From DASTOB01 sp035720425 (GTDB lineage: Bacteria; Chloroflexota; Limnocylindria; Limnocylindrales; CSP1-4), in NCBI GenBank assembly GCA_035720425.1, contig DASTOB010000090.1, positions 1 through 6,111 of the forward strand: DNA of 6,111 nt. The letters are read 5' to 3'. Positions 1-6,111 of the stretch are shown in pieces; position 1 is the stretch's first letter, and each line of letters begins with the position of its first letter. The notes beneath the pieces are model-generated. The model saw nothing but the letters and a program-made list of their open reading frames with translations. It was not told where the DNA came from and made no database searches. Both the position numbers and the translations under genes were made by a program.

Positions 1-2
1 CG

Positions 3-530
3 TGGGGGCCGATCCACCTCGCGGTGGACGACGAGGCGGTCCTGGCCCTCGAGGTGCTGACGCCGGCCGAGGCGTTCGTCGCGAACCTGGAGCGCCGGCT
101 CGGCCGATCGGTCGATCTCGCCCGGGCGGGGCAGACGACGACGCTGCTCGATCGAGCCGTCGACGAGGTGGCGGCCTACCTGCGCGGGGCGCGCCGGGAG
201 TTCGACCTGCCGATCCGGCTCGACGATCGACCGGCGTGGGACCGGTCGGTCCTGGGCGGCGTCCGTCAGCTCGGCTGGGGCAGCGTGTCGAGCTACGGCG
301 GGGTTGCCCGCCTCATCGGCCGACCCGGTGCCGCCCGCGCGGTCGGCGGCGCGGTCGGACGCAACCCGATCGGTCTCCTCATCCCGTGCCATCGGGTCAT
401 CGCCGGCGACGGCTCGATCGGCGGGTACGGTGGCGCGTGGTACGGCACGCGCGAGCGGCTGCTCGACATCAAGCGCGAACTGCTCGCGATCGAGGGCGTC
501 ACGCTCCCGGCCCGGATCGCGATCCCATGA
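3..530 (+). CDS. ogt: O6-alkylguanine-DNA alkyltransferase (Ogt/MGMT family), 5'-truncated by window edge
   Basis: This is a suicide DNA-repair protein that moves the alkyl group from O6-alkylguanine (and O4-alkylthymine) to its own cysteine in the cytoplasm. The active-site PCHRV motif is present, with its Cys codon at 387-389. Before it come SYGGVARLIG, the winged-helix entry carrying the conserved Tyr, then RAVGGAVGRNP with the Arg-finger and Asn positions. After it come GGYGG and a closing KRELLAIEG that holds the conserved Glu. The N-terminal beta domain is short and divergent. Counted from the first possible internal start (GTG at 24), the product would be 168 residues with Cys122. However, the frame is open to the left edge and the residues before that GTG (WGPIHLA) match the family's usual first beta strand, so the true start probably lies just outside the window. 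The reactive Cys argues for a working transferase rather than an alkyltransferase-like protein that lacks it. The Ogt versus Ada-C name is a family-level choice. The next gene starts 56 bases downstream and appears to have its own promoter. Confidence 0.93.
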   Translation, partial: WGPIHLAVDDEAVLALEVLTPAEAFVANLERRLGRSVDLARAGQTTTLLDRAVDEVAAYLRGARREFDLPIRLDDRPAWDRSVLGGVRQLGWGSVSSYGGVARLIGRPGAARAVGGAVGRNPIGLLIPCHRVIAGDGSIGGYGGAWYGTRERLLDIKRELLAIEGVTLPARIAIP

Positions 531-537
531 CGCGCGC

Positions 538-567
538 GCTGCGGGATCACGCGCCGGGGCCCGCAGC
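538..567. repeat. Perfect 8-bp inverted repeat between ogt and the MFS gene
   Basis: GCTGCGGG (538-545) and CCCGCAGC (560-567) are exact reverse complements separated by 14 bases. The half-site centres are 22 bases apart, about two helical turns. The element begins 8 bases after the ogt stop and ends 8 bases before the TAGACT at 575, so it covers the place where a -35 box would lie. It could be a GC-rich hairpin ending ogt transcription, although no T-run follows, or an operator for a dimeric regulator of the MFS gene. In such GC-rich DNA, chance is a real alternative. Confidence 0.4.
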
Positions 568-574
568 CCGTCGC

Positions 575-586
575 TAGACTGCGCCG
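575..586 (+). promoter_or_regulatory. Extended -10-like TAGACT, predicted leaderless promoter of the MFS-CNB gene
   Basis: TAGACT at 575-580 fits the TANNNT -10 consensus known for leaderless genes in Actinobacteria and Deinococcus. The ATG at 587 follows after 6 bases, exactly where transcription would be expected to begin. No GGAGG-like ribosome-binding sequence precedes the ATG and no good -35 hexamer is visible. The same hexamer stands in the same place before the cyclase gene (2485-2490), which makes coincidence less likely. Confidence 0.6.
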
Positions 587-2431
587 ATGGCCCAAGCCGT
601 CGCTCGCCCGTCGATGTTCGCGGTGTTCCGGAAGCCGGCATTCACCCGGCTCTGGTTCGCCCAGCTCATCTCGACGATCGGCTCGTCGCTGACCGACCTC
701 GCGGCGGCGATCCTCGTCTTCCGGCTGACCGATTCGGCCCTCGCGGTCGGGCTCATCCTCATGGCATCGGCGGTGCCGAGCCTCATCTTTGGGCTCGTCG
801 CCGGCGTCTTCGTCGATCGGTTCGACCGCAAGAAGATCCTCATCTGGTCCGATCTCATCCGGGCCGGTCTCGTGGCGAGCATCCCGATCGGCGTGGCCAC
901 GGTCGGCATCCCGTGGCTCTACCTCATCGTCCTCGTCAACGCCGGCGTCGCCCAGTTCTTCGACCCGGCGCACGAGAGCATCATCCCCGAGGTCGCCGAC
1001 GAGGAGGAGCTCGCCGCCGCCGACGCGTTCCTGTCGATCAGCTCGTTCGGCTCGACCGCGGTCGGCTTCGCCGCCGCCGGCCTGCTGGCGACGACCGCAT
1101 CCCTCGATCTCGCCTTCTACCTCGACGCGCTGACCTTCGTTGCATCGGCCGTCTTCGTCGTCTTCGTCCGGGTCGGCAGGCTCGAGGTGGCCGAGAACAC
1201 GTCGGTCCGGGTCGTCGTCGACAACCTGCGCGACGGGATCCGAGTGCTGAACGACACCCCGATCCTGCGGGCGACGTTCCTCGTCGGGATCCCGGTCTTC
1301 TTCAGCTTCGGCCTGTGGAACGTGCTCCTCCTGCCGTTCGCCATTCGGGCGCTCGACGCGACCGAGTTCGAGTACGGGCTCCAGGAAGGGATCACGTCGG
1401 TCGGCTTCGTCGTCGGCAGCCTGCTCATGGCGCGCTTCGCAGACAGGCTGCGCGAGGGCGCGTGGATCGTCGTCAGCGTGCTCGGCATGGGTGTCGTGGG
1501 GATCCTGTACGGCATCGCGCCGGTCGTGTTCGGCGGGCTGGGCCACGGCGGCCTCATCGCCGTCGCGATCGGCCTCGTGGCGCTGTCCGGGCTCCTCAAC
1601 GCCCCGTCGTCGATCGCCCGGCGCCTGCTCATGCAGCGCAACACGCCGCGCGAATTGCGCGGGCGCATCTTCTCGGCCTTCTTCGTTGCCCGCGACGTCG
1701 TGTTCCTGCTCGGCATGGTCGCGGCCGGACTGGCCGACCTCATCGACGTGAAGGTGCTCGTCGTGGTCTCGTCCGTCGTCCTCGTCGGCGCGGGGCTGTG
1801 GACCCAGGTCATGCCGGGTCTCGGGCAGCCGGCGGCTGAATGGCGGCGGGCGATGCAGCTCCTCCGGACGGCACCAGCCGAGGCCGGCGCCGTGCCGGTA
1901 CGGGCGGCGACCCCGGCGGACTTCGAGCGGCTCATCGGCCGTGTGCCAACGCTTGCCCTTCTCGACGACCGACGCCGTGCGTCATTCGTCGCAGCGGCGC
2001 GGGTCAGCGAGCAGCCGAGCGGCGCGACGGTCGTCACGCAGGGCGAGGAAAGCACGAGCGCGTACTTCATCCTCGACGGCCGGCTCGTCGCCGGGACCCC
2101 GGCAGAGGGCGGCGAGTTCCGCTCGCTGTCGACCATGGGTCCGGGCGACTTCTTCGGCGAGATCGCCGCGCTGACCGGCAGCCGGCGCACGGCCAATGTC
2201 GTCGTCGACGAGCCCGCCACGATCGTCGAGGTTCCGGCAGAGACCCTGCGCGGGCTCATGTCGATCCCACAGATCAGCGAGCTGTTCCTGTCCAAGCTGA
2301 CCGAGCGCCTGTCGCGGACGACGTCGGCCGACCTGCCGCGGCTGGCCGGATTCGACCAGCGCGACCTGCGCGACCTGCGGACCCCGAGCGGGCCCACGGC
2401 GGAGGCGCTCCCGAAGACGTACGCCTCCTGA
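587..2431 (+). CDS. MFS exporter (DHA3/MFS_3 type) with C-terminal cyclic-nucleotide-binding domain
   Basis: This is a 614-residue inner-membrane protein with two modules. Residues about 20-408 form roughly 12 hydrophobic helices of the major facilitator superfamily. A motif-A loop between helices 2 and 3 (G73...D77-R78...R81-K82-K83) and overall character like the DHA3 efflux group suggest a proton-driven exporter; its substrate is unknown. After a linker (about 410-450), residues about 450-580 form a CRP/PKA-type cyclic-nucleotide-binding domain. It has a GEESTSAYFILDG strand pair and a phosphate-binding cassette GDFFGEIAALTGSRRTANV (520-538), in which E525 and R534 are the expected ribose- and phosphate-contacting residues. 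The pocket therefore looks functional. No DNA-binding helix-turn-helix follows, so this is not a transcription factor; the domain probably acts on the transporter from the cytoplasmic side. MFS-CNB fusions are known, for example in mycobacterial proteins that also carry a patatin domain; none is present here. The start at 587 is chosen because of the TAGACT 6 bases upstream. The next gene, 66 bases downstream, encodes a nucleotide cyclase, the likely source of the ligand. Confidence 0.92.
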   Translation: MAQAVARPSMFAVFRKPAFTRLWFAQLISTIGSSLTDLAAAILVFRLTDSALAVGLILMASAVPSLIFGLVAGVFVDRFDRKKILIWSDLIRAGLVASIPIGVATVGIPWLYLIVLVNAGVAQFFDPAHESIIPEVADEEELAAADAFLSISSFGSTAVGFAAAGLLATTASLDLAFYLDALTFVASAVFVVFVRVGRLEVAENTSVRVVVDNLRDGIRVLNDTPILRATFLVGIPVFFSFGLWNVLLLPFAIRALDATEFEYGLQEGITSVGFVVGSLLMARFADRLREGAWIVVSVLGMGVVGILYGIAPVVFGGLGHGGLIAVAIGLVALSGLLNAPSSIARRLLMQRNTPRELRGRIFSAFFVARDVVFLLGMVAAGLADLIDVKVLVVVSSVVLVGAGLWTQVMPGLGQPAAEWRRAMQLLRTAPAEAGAVPVRAATPADFERLIGRVPTLALLDDRRRASFVAAARVSEQPSGATVVTQGEESTSAYFILDGRLVAGTPAEGGEFRSLSTMGPGDFFGEIAALTGSRRTANVVVDEPATIVEVPAETLRGLMSIPQISELFLSKLTERLSRTTSADLPRLAGFDQRDLRDLRTPSGPTAEALPKTYAS

Positions 2432-2484
2432 CGGTCGCGGGGTCGCCGCGCCGATCGGGCTCCGGCCGGCGGCGCCGGGCATCG

Positions 2485-2497
2485 TAGACTCGATCCC
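2485..2497 (+). promoter_or_regulatory. -10-like TAGACT, predicted leaderless promoter of the cyclase gene
   Basis: TAGACT at 2485-2490 is followed after 7 bases by the ATG at 2498. There is no Shine-Dalgarno sequence, and the upstream region is nearly pure G+C without a recognisable -35. Position and hexamer match the element before the MFS gene. It favours the first ATG (2498) over the ATG two codons later. It also suggests the cyclase has its own transcript even if some read-through from the MFS gene occurs. Confidence 0.6.
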
Positions 2498-5400
2498 ATG
2501 CAGATGATCGTCTGCCCGTCATGCGGCGAGGAGAACCCGGCCAAGTTCCGCCTGTGCGGCTACTGCGGGACGCCCCTTGCCCAGACCCTGCCGCCGTCGG
2601 AGCTGCGCAAGACCGTCACGATCCTCTTCTCGGACCTCAAGGGCTCGACGGCGCTCGGCGAGTCCGTCGACCCGGAGGCACTGCACGAGATCAAGAACCG
2701 CTACTTCGAGGCGATGGCGGCGGTCCTCGACCAGCACGGCGGCAAGATCGAGAAGTACATCGGTGACGCGATCATGGCCGTCTTCGGCCTGCCGCGGGTG
2801 CGCGAGGACGACGCGCTCCGGGCCGTCCGCGCCGGACTCGGCATGCAGCAGTCGCTCGCCCGCCTCAACGTCGACCTCGAGCGAGGCTACGGCATCACCC
2901 TCGCCGCCCGGATGGGCATCAACACCGGCGAGGTCGTGGCGACCGCGGACCCGAACGCCGACCAGCGCCTGGCCGACGGCGACGCGGTCAACGTGGCGGC
3001 CCGGCTCGAGCAGGCGGCGCCGGCGATGGAGGTGCTGATCGGCGACATCACGTACCAGCTCGTCCGCGACCACGTCGACGTCGAGCCCGTCGAGCCGCTG
3101 ACCCTCAAGGGCAAGGCGGAGCCGGTGCCGGCGTTCCGCCTCATCGGCCTGCGTTCGGTCGGGTCGACCGCGACCGTCGGCGACGCCCCGCTCGTCGGAC
3201 GCGACGCGGAGATGGCGTCGCTCGGTGGCGCACTCGCGCAGGCGGAGGCGTCGGCGTCGGCCCGGCTCATCACGGTCATCGGCGATGCCGGCGTCGGCAA
3301 GTCGCGGCTCATCAGCGAGTTCGTCGCGGCGTCCGCGGCGCGCGCCCGCGTCCTGCGCGGCCGCTGCCTGCCGTACGGCGACGGCATCACGTTCTGGCCG
3401 ATCGTCGAGGTGACCCGGGCGGCGGCCGGGATCACCGACGAGGACACGCCCGATGCGGCCCGCGCCCGGATCGCCGATCTCCTCGCGGGCGCGGCGGACC
3501 GCGACCGGATCGTCGATCGGGTCGCGTCCGCGGTGGGCCTGACGACCGCGTCGTTCCCCGTGTCGGAGCTGTTCTGGGCCGTCCGCAAGCTGCTCGAGTC
3601 GCTCGCCGCGGATCGCCCGCTGCTCGTCGTCGTCGACGACATCCACTCGGCCGAGACGACGTTCCTCGAGCTGCTCGATCACCTCGTCGACTCGGCCGAT
3701 GCGCCGATCCTCCTGCTCTGCTCCGCCCGTCACGAACTCCTCGAGCAGCACGCCGACTGGGGAGATCGGCCGGGCGCGTCGAGGATCGTCCTGCAGCCAC
3801 TGTCGGCGGCCGACACCGAGGCGATGATCGATCGGCTGCTCGGGCAGGCGGGCCTCGCGCCGGACGTCCGCGCTCGCGTCGCCGCGGCGGCCGAGGGCAA
3901 CCCGCTGTTCGTCGAACAGCTCGTCTCGATGCTCGTCGATCGCGGCATGGTCCGGCTCGACGACCGCACGTGGGTCGCCGACGGGGACCTGTCCGACCTG
4001 GCCATTCCGCCGACGATCAACGCCCTCCTCGCCGCGCGGCTCGACCACCTGAACCGGGAGGAGCGGGCGGTGATCGAGCCGGCCTCGGTCATCGGCCTCG
4101 TCTTCCCGCAGCCGGCGATCGAGGAGCTCGTGCCGGAGCCCCTGCGAGCGGCGGTCCGGCCCCGGCTCGACGAGCTCGATCGCAAGCAGTTCGTCCACCC
4201 GACCGACGCGGCCGACGATGACATCTATCGCTTCCACCACCTGCTCATCCGGGACGCCGCGTACAACAGCCTCCTCAAGCGGGCGCGCGCCCAGCTGCAC
4301 GAGCGGTTCGTGACGTGGGCCGAGCGGGTCAACCGCGAGCGCGACCGCGAGATGGAGTTCGAGGAGATCCTCGGCTACCACCTCGAGCAGGCGTATCGCT
4401 ACCGGCTGGACCTCGGGCCGATCGACGACGAGGCCACCGCGGTTGGGCGCAACGGGGCGACCAAGCTCGCCGCGGCCGGCCGCCGCGCTTCGGCTCGCGG
4501 GGACATGCCCGCGGCCGGCAATCTCCTGGCGCGCGCGGCCGCCCTGCTGCCGGAGGACGATCCGCTCCGCCTCGAGCTGCTTCCCGAGCTCGCGGAGGCC
4601 CTCATCGAGGAGGGCGAGTTCGACCGTGCCGCGACCGTGCTCGACGAGGCGGCCGCGATCGCGGAACGGGTCGGCGACGAGCGACTCGCCTGCCGCGTGG
4701 GTCTCGAGCGGTTCGCCGTCGACCTGTACCGCTCCGAGAGCGGCGGCAGCGAGGCCGCAGTCGCCGAGACGGAGCATGCGATCGCGGTGTTCGACCGGGC
4801 GGGGGACCACGCCGGGCTCGCGCGCGCCTGGCGGCTGCTCATGTTCACGCACGGCACCGTCGGCCGATTCGAGGACGCCGCGCGCGCCGCCGAGCGGTTC
4901 GTCCGCCACGCCACCCGGGCGGGCGACCTGCGCCTCGCCGCGCGCGGCGCGTCAGGCTACGCGAGCGTCGCGATGTTCGGGCCCACGCCGGTCGCCGAGA
5001 TGCTCGAGAAATGCGAGGCGCTGATCGTCCAGGTCGGCGACGATCGCAAGGCGGTCGGCGTCATCTCCGGCGTCCTCGCGGTTCTCCACGCCATGCAGGG
5101 CTCGTTCGACACGGCGCGCGAGCTGTACCGGTCCGGTCGGCGCATGCTCGAGGAGCTCGGCCCGAGCGTGACCGCCTCGTCGACCTCGACCGAGTCGTCG
5201 AGGGTCGAGTTCCTCGCCGGTGACCCCGCGGCCGCGGAACGGGAGCTGCGCCGCGACTACGACGCGCTCGGGGCGATCGGGGAGAAGTACCTGCGCTCGA
5301 CGATCGCCGGGCATCTTGCCGCCGCCCTGTACCAGCTCGACCGGCTCGACGAGGCGGCCGAGATCGCCGCCGAGGCCCGATCGCTGGCGGCCGACGACGA

Positions 5401-5704
5401 CACCGCGTCGCAGGTCCTGTGGCGGTTCGCCCAGGCCAAGATCGCCGCGCGACGCGGCGAGTCCGGCGCGGAGGCGCTCGCCGAGCAGGCGGTCGCGATG
5501 GTCGAGGAGACGCCGTCGCCGTCGCTCATCGCCGACGCGAAGGTGGAGCTCGCCGAGGTGCTCGTCCTCGTCGGCCGCCCGGAATCGGCAGGGCCCCCCT
5601 TGCGGGAGGCCCTGGAGCTGTACGAGCGGAAGGGTGACGTCGTGTCAGCCGGCCGGGTGCGCGACCGCTTGGCCGCGCTGCCGGGGGTTCCCGCTCAGCG
5701 GTAG
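2498..5704 (+). CDS. Zinc-ribbon / class III nucleotide cyclase / AAA-STAND ATPase / TPR signalling protein
   Basis: This is a 1068-residue soluble multidomain protein. Residues 6-23 form a zinc ribbon (C6-x2-C9 ... C20-x2-C23). Residues about 37-217 form a class III adenylate/guanylate cyclase. Its metal-binding aspartates are D46 (in FSDLKGST) and D90 (in EKYIGDAIMAVFG), its purine-contacting Lys is K86, and its transition-state residues are N165 and R169 (in VNVAARLEQ), so it should be catalytic, most likely making cAMP from ATP as a dimer. Residues about 231-440 form a P-loop ATPase with Walker A GDAGVGKSR (262-270, K268) and Walker B LLVVVDDIH (D380-D381). A winged-helix-like link follows, with GNPLFVEQL (468-475) and FHHLLIRDAAY (579-589). 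From about 650 to the end lie alanine/leucine/glutamate-rich helical pairs of TPR type, a probable partner- or ligand-sensing region. No LuxR-type DNA-binding domain closes the protein, unlike the mycobacterial cyclase-ATPase-LuxR proteins. The order matches a well-populated family in Chloroflexota and Actinomycetota. Lys86 favours a cyclase, but ATP versus GTP choice is unproven, because the usual second base-selecting position is non-canonical. The 3' end overlaps a convergent gene by 10 bp. Confidence 0.93.
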   Translation: MQMIVCPSCGEENPAKFRLCGYCGTPLAQTLPPSELRKTVTILFSDLKGSTALGESVDPEALHEIKNRYFEAMAAVLDQHGGKIEKYIGDAIMAVFGLPRVREDDALRAVRAGLGMQQSLARLNVDLERGYGITLAARMGINTGEVVATADPNADQRLADGDAVNVAARLEQAAPAMEVLIGDITYQLVRDHVDVEPVEPLTLKGKAEPVPAFRLIGLRSVGSTATVGDAPLVGRDAEMASLGGALAQAEASASARLITVIGDAGVGKSRLISEFVAASAARARVLRGRCLPYGDGITFWPIVEVTRAAAGITDEDTPDAARARIADLLAGAADRDRIVDRVASAVGLTTASFPVSELFWAVRKLLESLAADRPLLVVVDDIHSAETTFLELLDHLVDSADAPILLLCSARHELLEQHADWGDRPGASRIVLQPLSAADTEAMIDRLLGQAGLAPDVRARVAAAAEGNPLFVEQLVSMLVDRGMVRLDDRTWVADGDLSDLAIPPTINALLAARLDHLNREERAVIEPASVIGLVFPQPAIEELVPEPLRAAVRPRLDELDRKQFVHPTDAADDDIYRFHHLLIRDAAYNSLLKRARAQLHERFVTWAERVNRERDREMEFEEILGYHLEQAYRYRLDLGPIDDEATAVGRNGATKLAAAGRRASARGDMPAAGNLLARAAALLPEDDPLRLELLPELAEALIEEGEFDRAATVLDEAAAIAERVGDERLACRVGLERFAVDLYRSESGGSEAAVAETEHAIAVFDRAGDHAGLARAWRLLMFTHGTVGRFEDAARAAERFVRHATRAGDLRLAARGASGYASVAMFGPTPVAEMLEKCEALIVQVGDDRKAVGVISGVLAVLHAMQGSFDTARELYRSGRRMLEELGPSVTASSTSTESSRVEFLAGDPAAAERELRRDYDALGAIGEKYLRSTIAGHLAAALYQLDRLDEAAEIAAEARSLAADDDTASQVLWRFAQAKIAARRGESGAEALAEQAVAMVEETPSPSLIADAKVELAEVLVLVGRPESAGPPLREALELYERKGDVVSAGRVRDRLAALPGVPAQR
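5695..5704. other. 10-bp tail-to-tail gene overlap
   Basis: The cyclase stop TAG (5702-5704) and the stop of the minus-strand gene (TGA, read from 5697 down to 5695) lie within the same 10 bases. The short palindrome CCGCTCAGCGG (5691-5701) spans the overlap. No T-rich terminator is visible on either strand, so both transcripts probably run into the opposite gene to some extent. Confidence 0.85.
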
Positions 5705-6111
5705 CCCTTGACGTACCCGTTGTACGGCAGGCGAATGACGTATGCGTTGCCCTTGGCCGAGACGACGCAGTTCACGAGCACCTTCGCCGAGCACGCGTTG
5801 TTCTTGAGCGAGATGTCCTCGACGGTGGTGCCGTCGTCGAGGAGGTGAGCGAACCCGCTCGGCTTCGGCGTCCCCTTCGGCCAGTTGATCGTGACGTCCG
5901 CCGGCGGCGTGAGGACGTCGCCGTAGTTGATCGCGAGCCCGAACGGCAGGGGGAGCCCGACACAGTTCTTGCCGGCAGGGCAGGCGAAGTCCGTCTGGTC
6001 CTCGTTGATCGCGACCACGTCACCGTTCGAGGCTCGGTTGATCGACACGCCGATGCTCAGGCCGTTCGAGCCCACGCCGGTGGCGAGGCTGATGAGCTGG
6101 CCCTTCGGGAT
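5695..6111 (-). CDS. Unrecognised, probably extracellular beta-rich protein, C-terminal part (start beyond window)
   Basis: The frame is open from the right edge of the window to a TGA at 5695, giving 138 visible residues and no convincing start; a GTG at 6073-6075 is internal to continuous coding. I do not recognise the family. The composition differs from the cytoplasmic proteins nearby: many Asn, Gly, Ser, Thr and Val residues, few charged helical stretches, and alternating hydrophobic patterns (SIGVSINRA, YVIRLPYNGYVKGY) that suggest a beta-sandwich. Two closely spaced Cys pairs (visible residues 44/50 in ACPAGKNC, and 107/115 in ACSAKVLVNC) could form disulfides, which fits a secreted or cell-surface location. 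A NWPKG motif (75-79) and an aromatic-rich C-terminus are other landmarks. No transmembrane anchor, sortase signal or charged tail is present at the C-terminus. Any signal peptide would be outside the window. It is transcribed towards the cyclase gene, so a shared operon is excluded. Confidence 0.72.
   Translation of the reverse strand: MPKGQLISLATGVGSNGLSIGVSINRASNGDVVAINEDQTDFACPAGKNCVGLPLPFGLAINYGDVLTPPADVTINWPKGTPKPSGFAHLLDDGTTVEDISLKNNACSAKVLVNCVVSAKGNAYVIRLPYNGYVKGYR

Noticed and set aside
24..530. GTG at 24 as the true start of the alkyltransferase
   Set aside because: The frame stays open to the window edge, and the residues before the GTG look like the family's first beta strand, so truncation by the window is more likely.
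1937..2431. CNB region as a separate CRP/FNR-type regulator gene
   Set aside because: It is in frame and continuous with the MFS part, no start or promoter separates them, and no helix-turn-helix follows the CNB fold.
2466..2478. GC hairpin CCGGC-GGC-GCCGG before the cyclase gene as a terminator for the MFS gene
   Set aside because: The stem is only 5 bp with a 3-base loop, no T-run follows, and it lies in almost pure G+C where such stems are expected by chance.
2519..4909. Very long open frame (796 codons) on the minus strand inside the cyclase gene, with similar long antisense frames at 293-1546 and 1117-2544
   Set aside because: High GC depletes stop codons in all frames. The translations are Arg/Asp/Glu-rich without recognisable domains, while the plus-strand frames carry clear family motifs throughout.
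5677..5726. Possible bidirectional terminator at the convergent gene ends (7-bp stem with one G-U at 5677-5683/5699-5705, and CGTAC-N5-GTACG at 5712-5726)
   Set aside because: Both lie mostly in coding sequence, are short, and lack a T-rich tract on either strand.
6073..6075. GTG (minus strand) as the start of the unrecognised gene
   Set aside because: The frame continues open for 12 further codons to the window end with similar composition, and no ribosome-binding site or TANNNT precedes it.

Overview
The window is very GC-rich. Gene starts lack obvious Shine-Dalgarno sequences, and codon use favours GAC, GTC, CTC and GATCGG-type strings. The signalling protein at the right belongs to the cyclase-ATPase-TPR group that is abundant in Chloroflexota (soil and freshwater lineages) and Actinomycetota. 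I lean towards a Chloroflexota-like genome, but this is an inference from style and gene content, not from a marker gene.

Layout, left to right. Positions 3-530 (+) hold the 3' part of an O6-alkylguanine-DNA alkyltransferase gene (Ogt/MGMT family), whose start lies outside the window. A 56-base gap follows, with a perfect 8-bp inverted repeat and a -10-like TAGACT. Positions 587-2431 (+) encode a 12-helix MFS exporter (DHA3/MFS_3 type) fused to a C-terminal cyclic-nucleotide-binding (CNB) domain. A 66-base gap carries a second TAGACT. Positions 2498-5704 (+) encode a 1068-residue protein: N-terminal zinc ribbon, class III nucleotide cyclase, AAA/STAND-type ATPase and a long TPR-like tail. Converging on it, with a 10-bp tail-to-tail overlap, is the 3' part of an unrecognised, probably extracellular protein gene (minus strand, 5695-6111), cut by the window end.

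The most interesting point is functional pairing. A putative cAMP-making enzyme lies directly downstream of, and co-oriented with, a membrane transporter that carries an apparently intact cyclic-nucleotide pocket. Both start codons sit 6-7 bases after an identical TAGACT, which predicts two separate leaderless transcripts sharing a promoter type. A plausible model is that the ATPase/TPR module senses a signal or partner, the cyclase makes cAMP, and the CNB domain gates or tunes export. The transported substrate and the input signal cannot be read from the sequence. No RNA genes, mobile elements or CRISPR arrays were seen.
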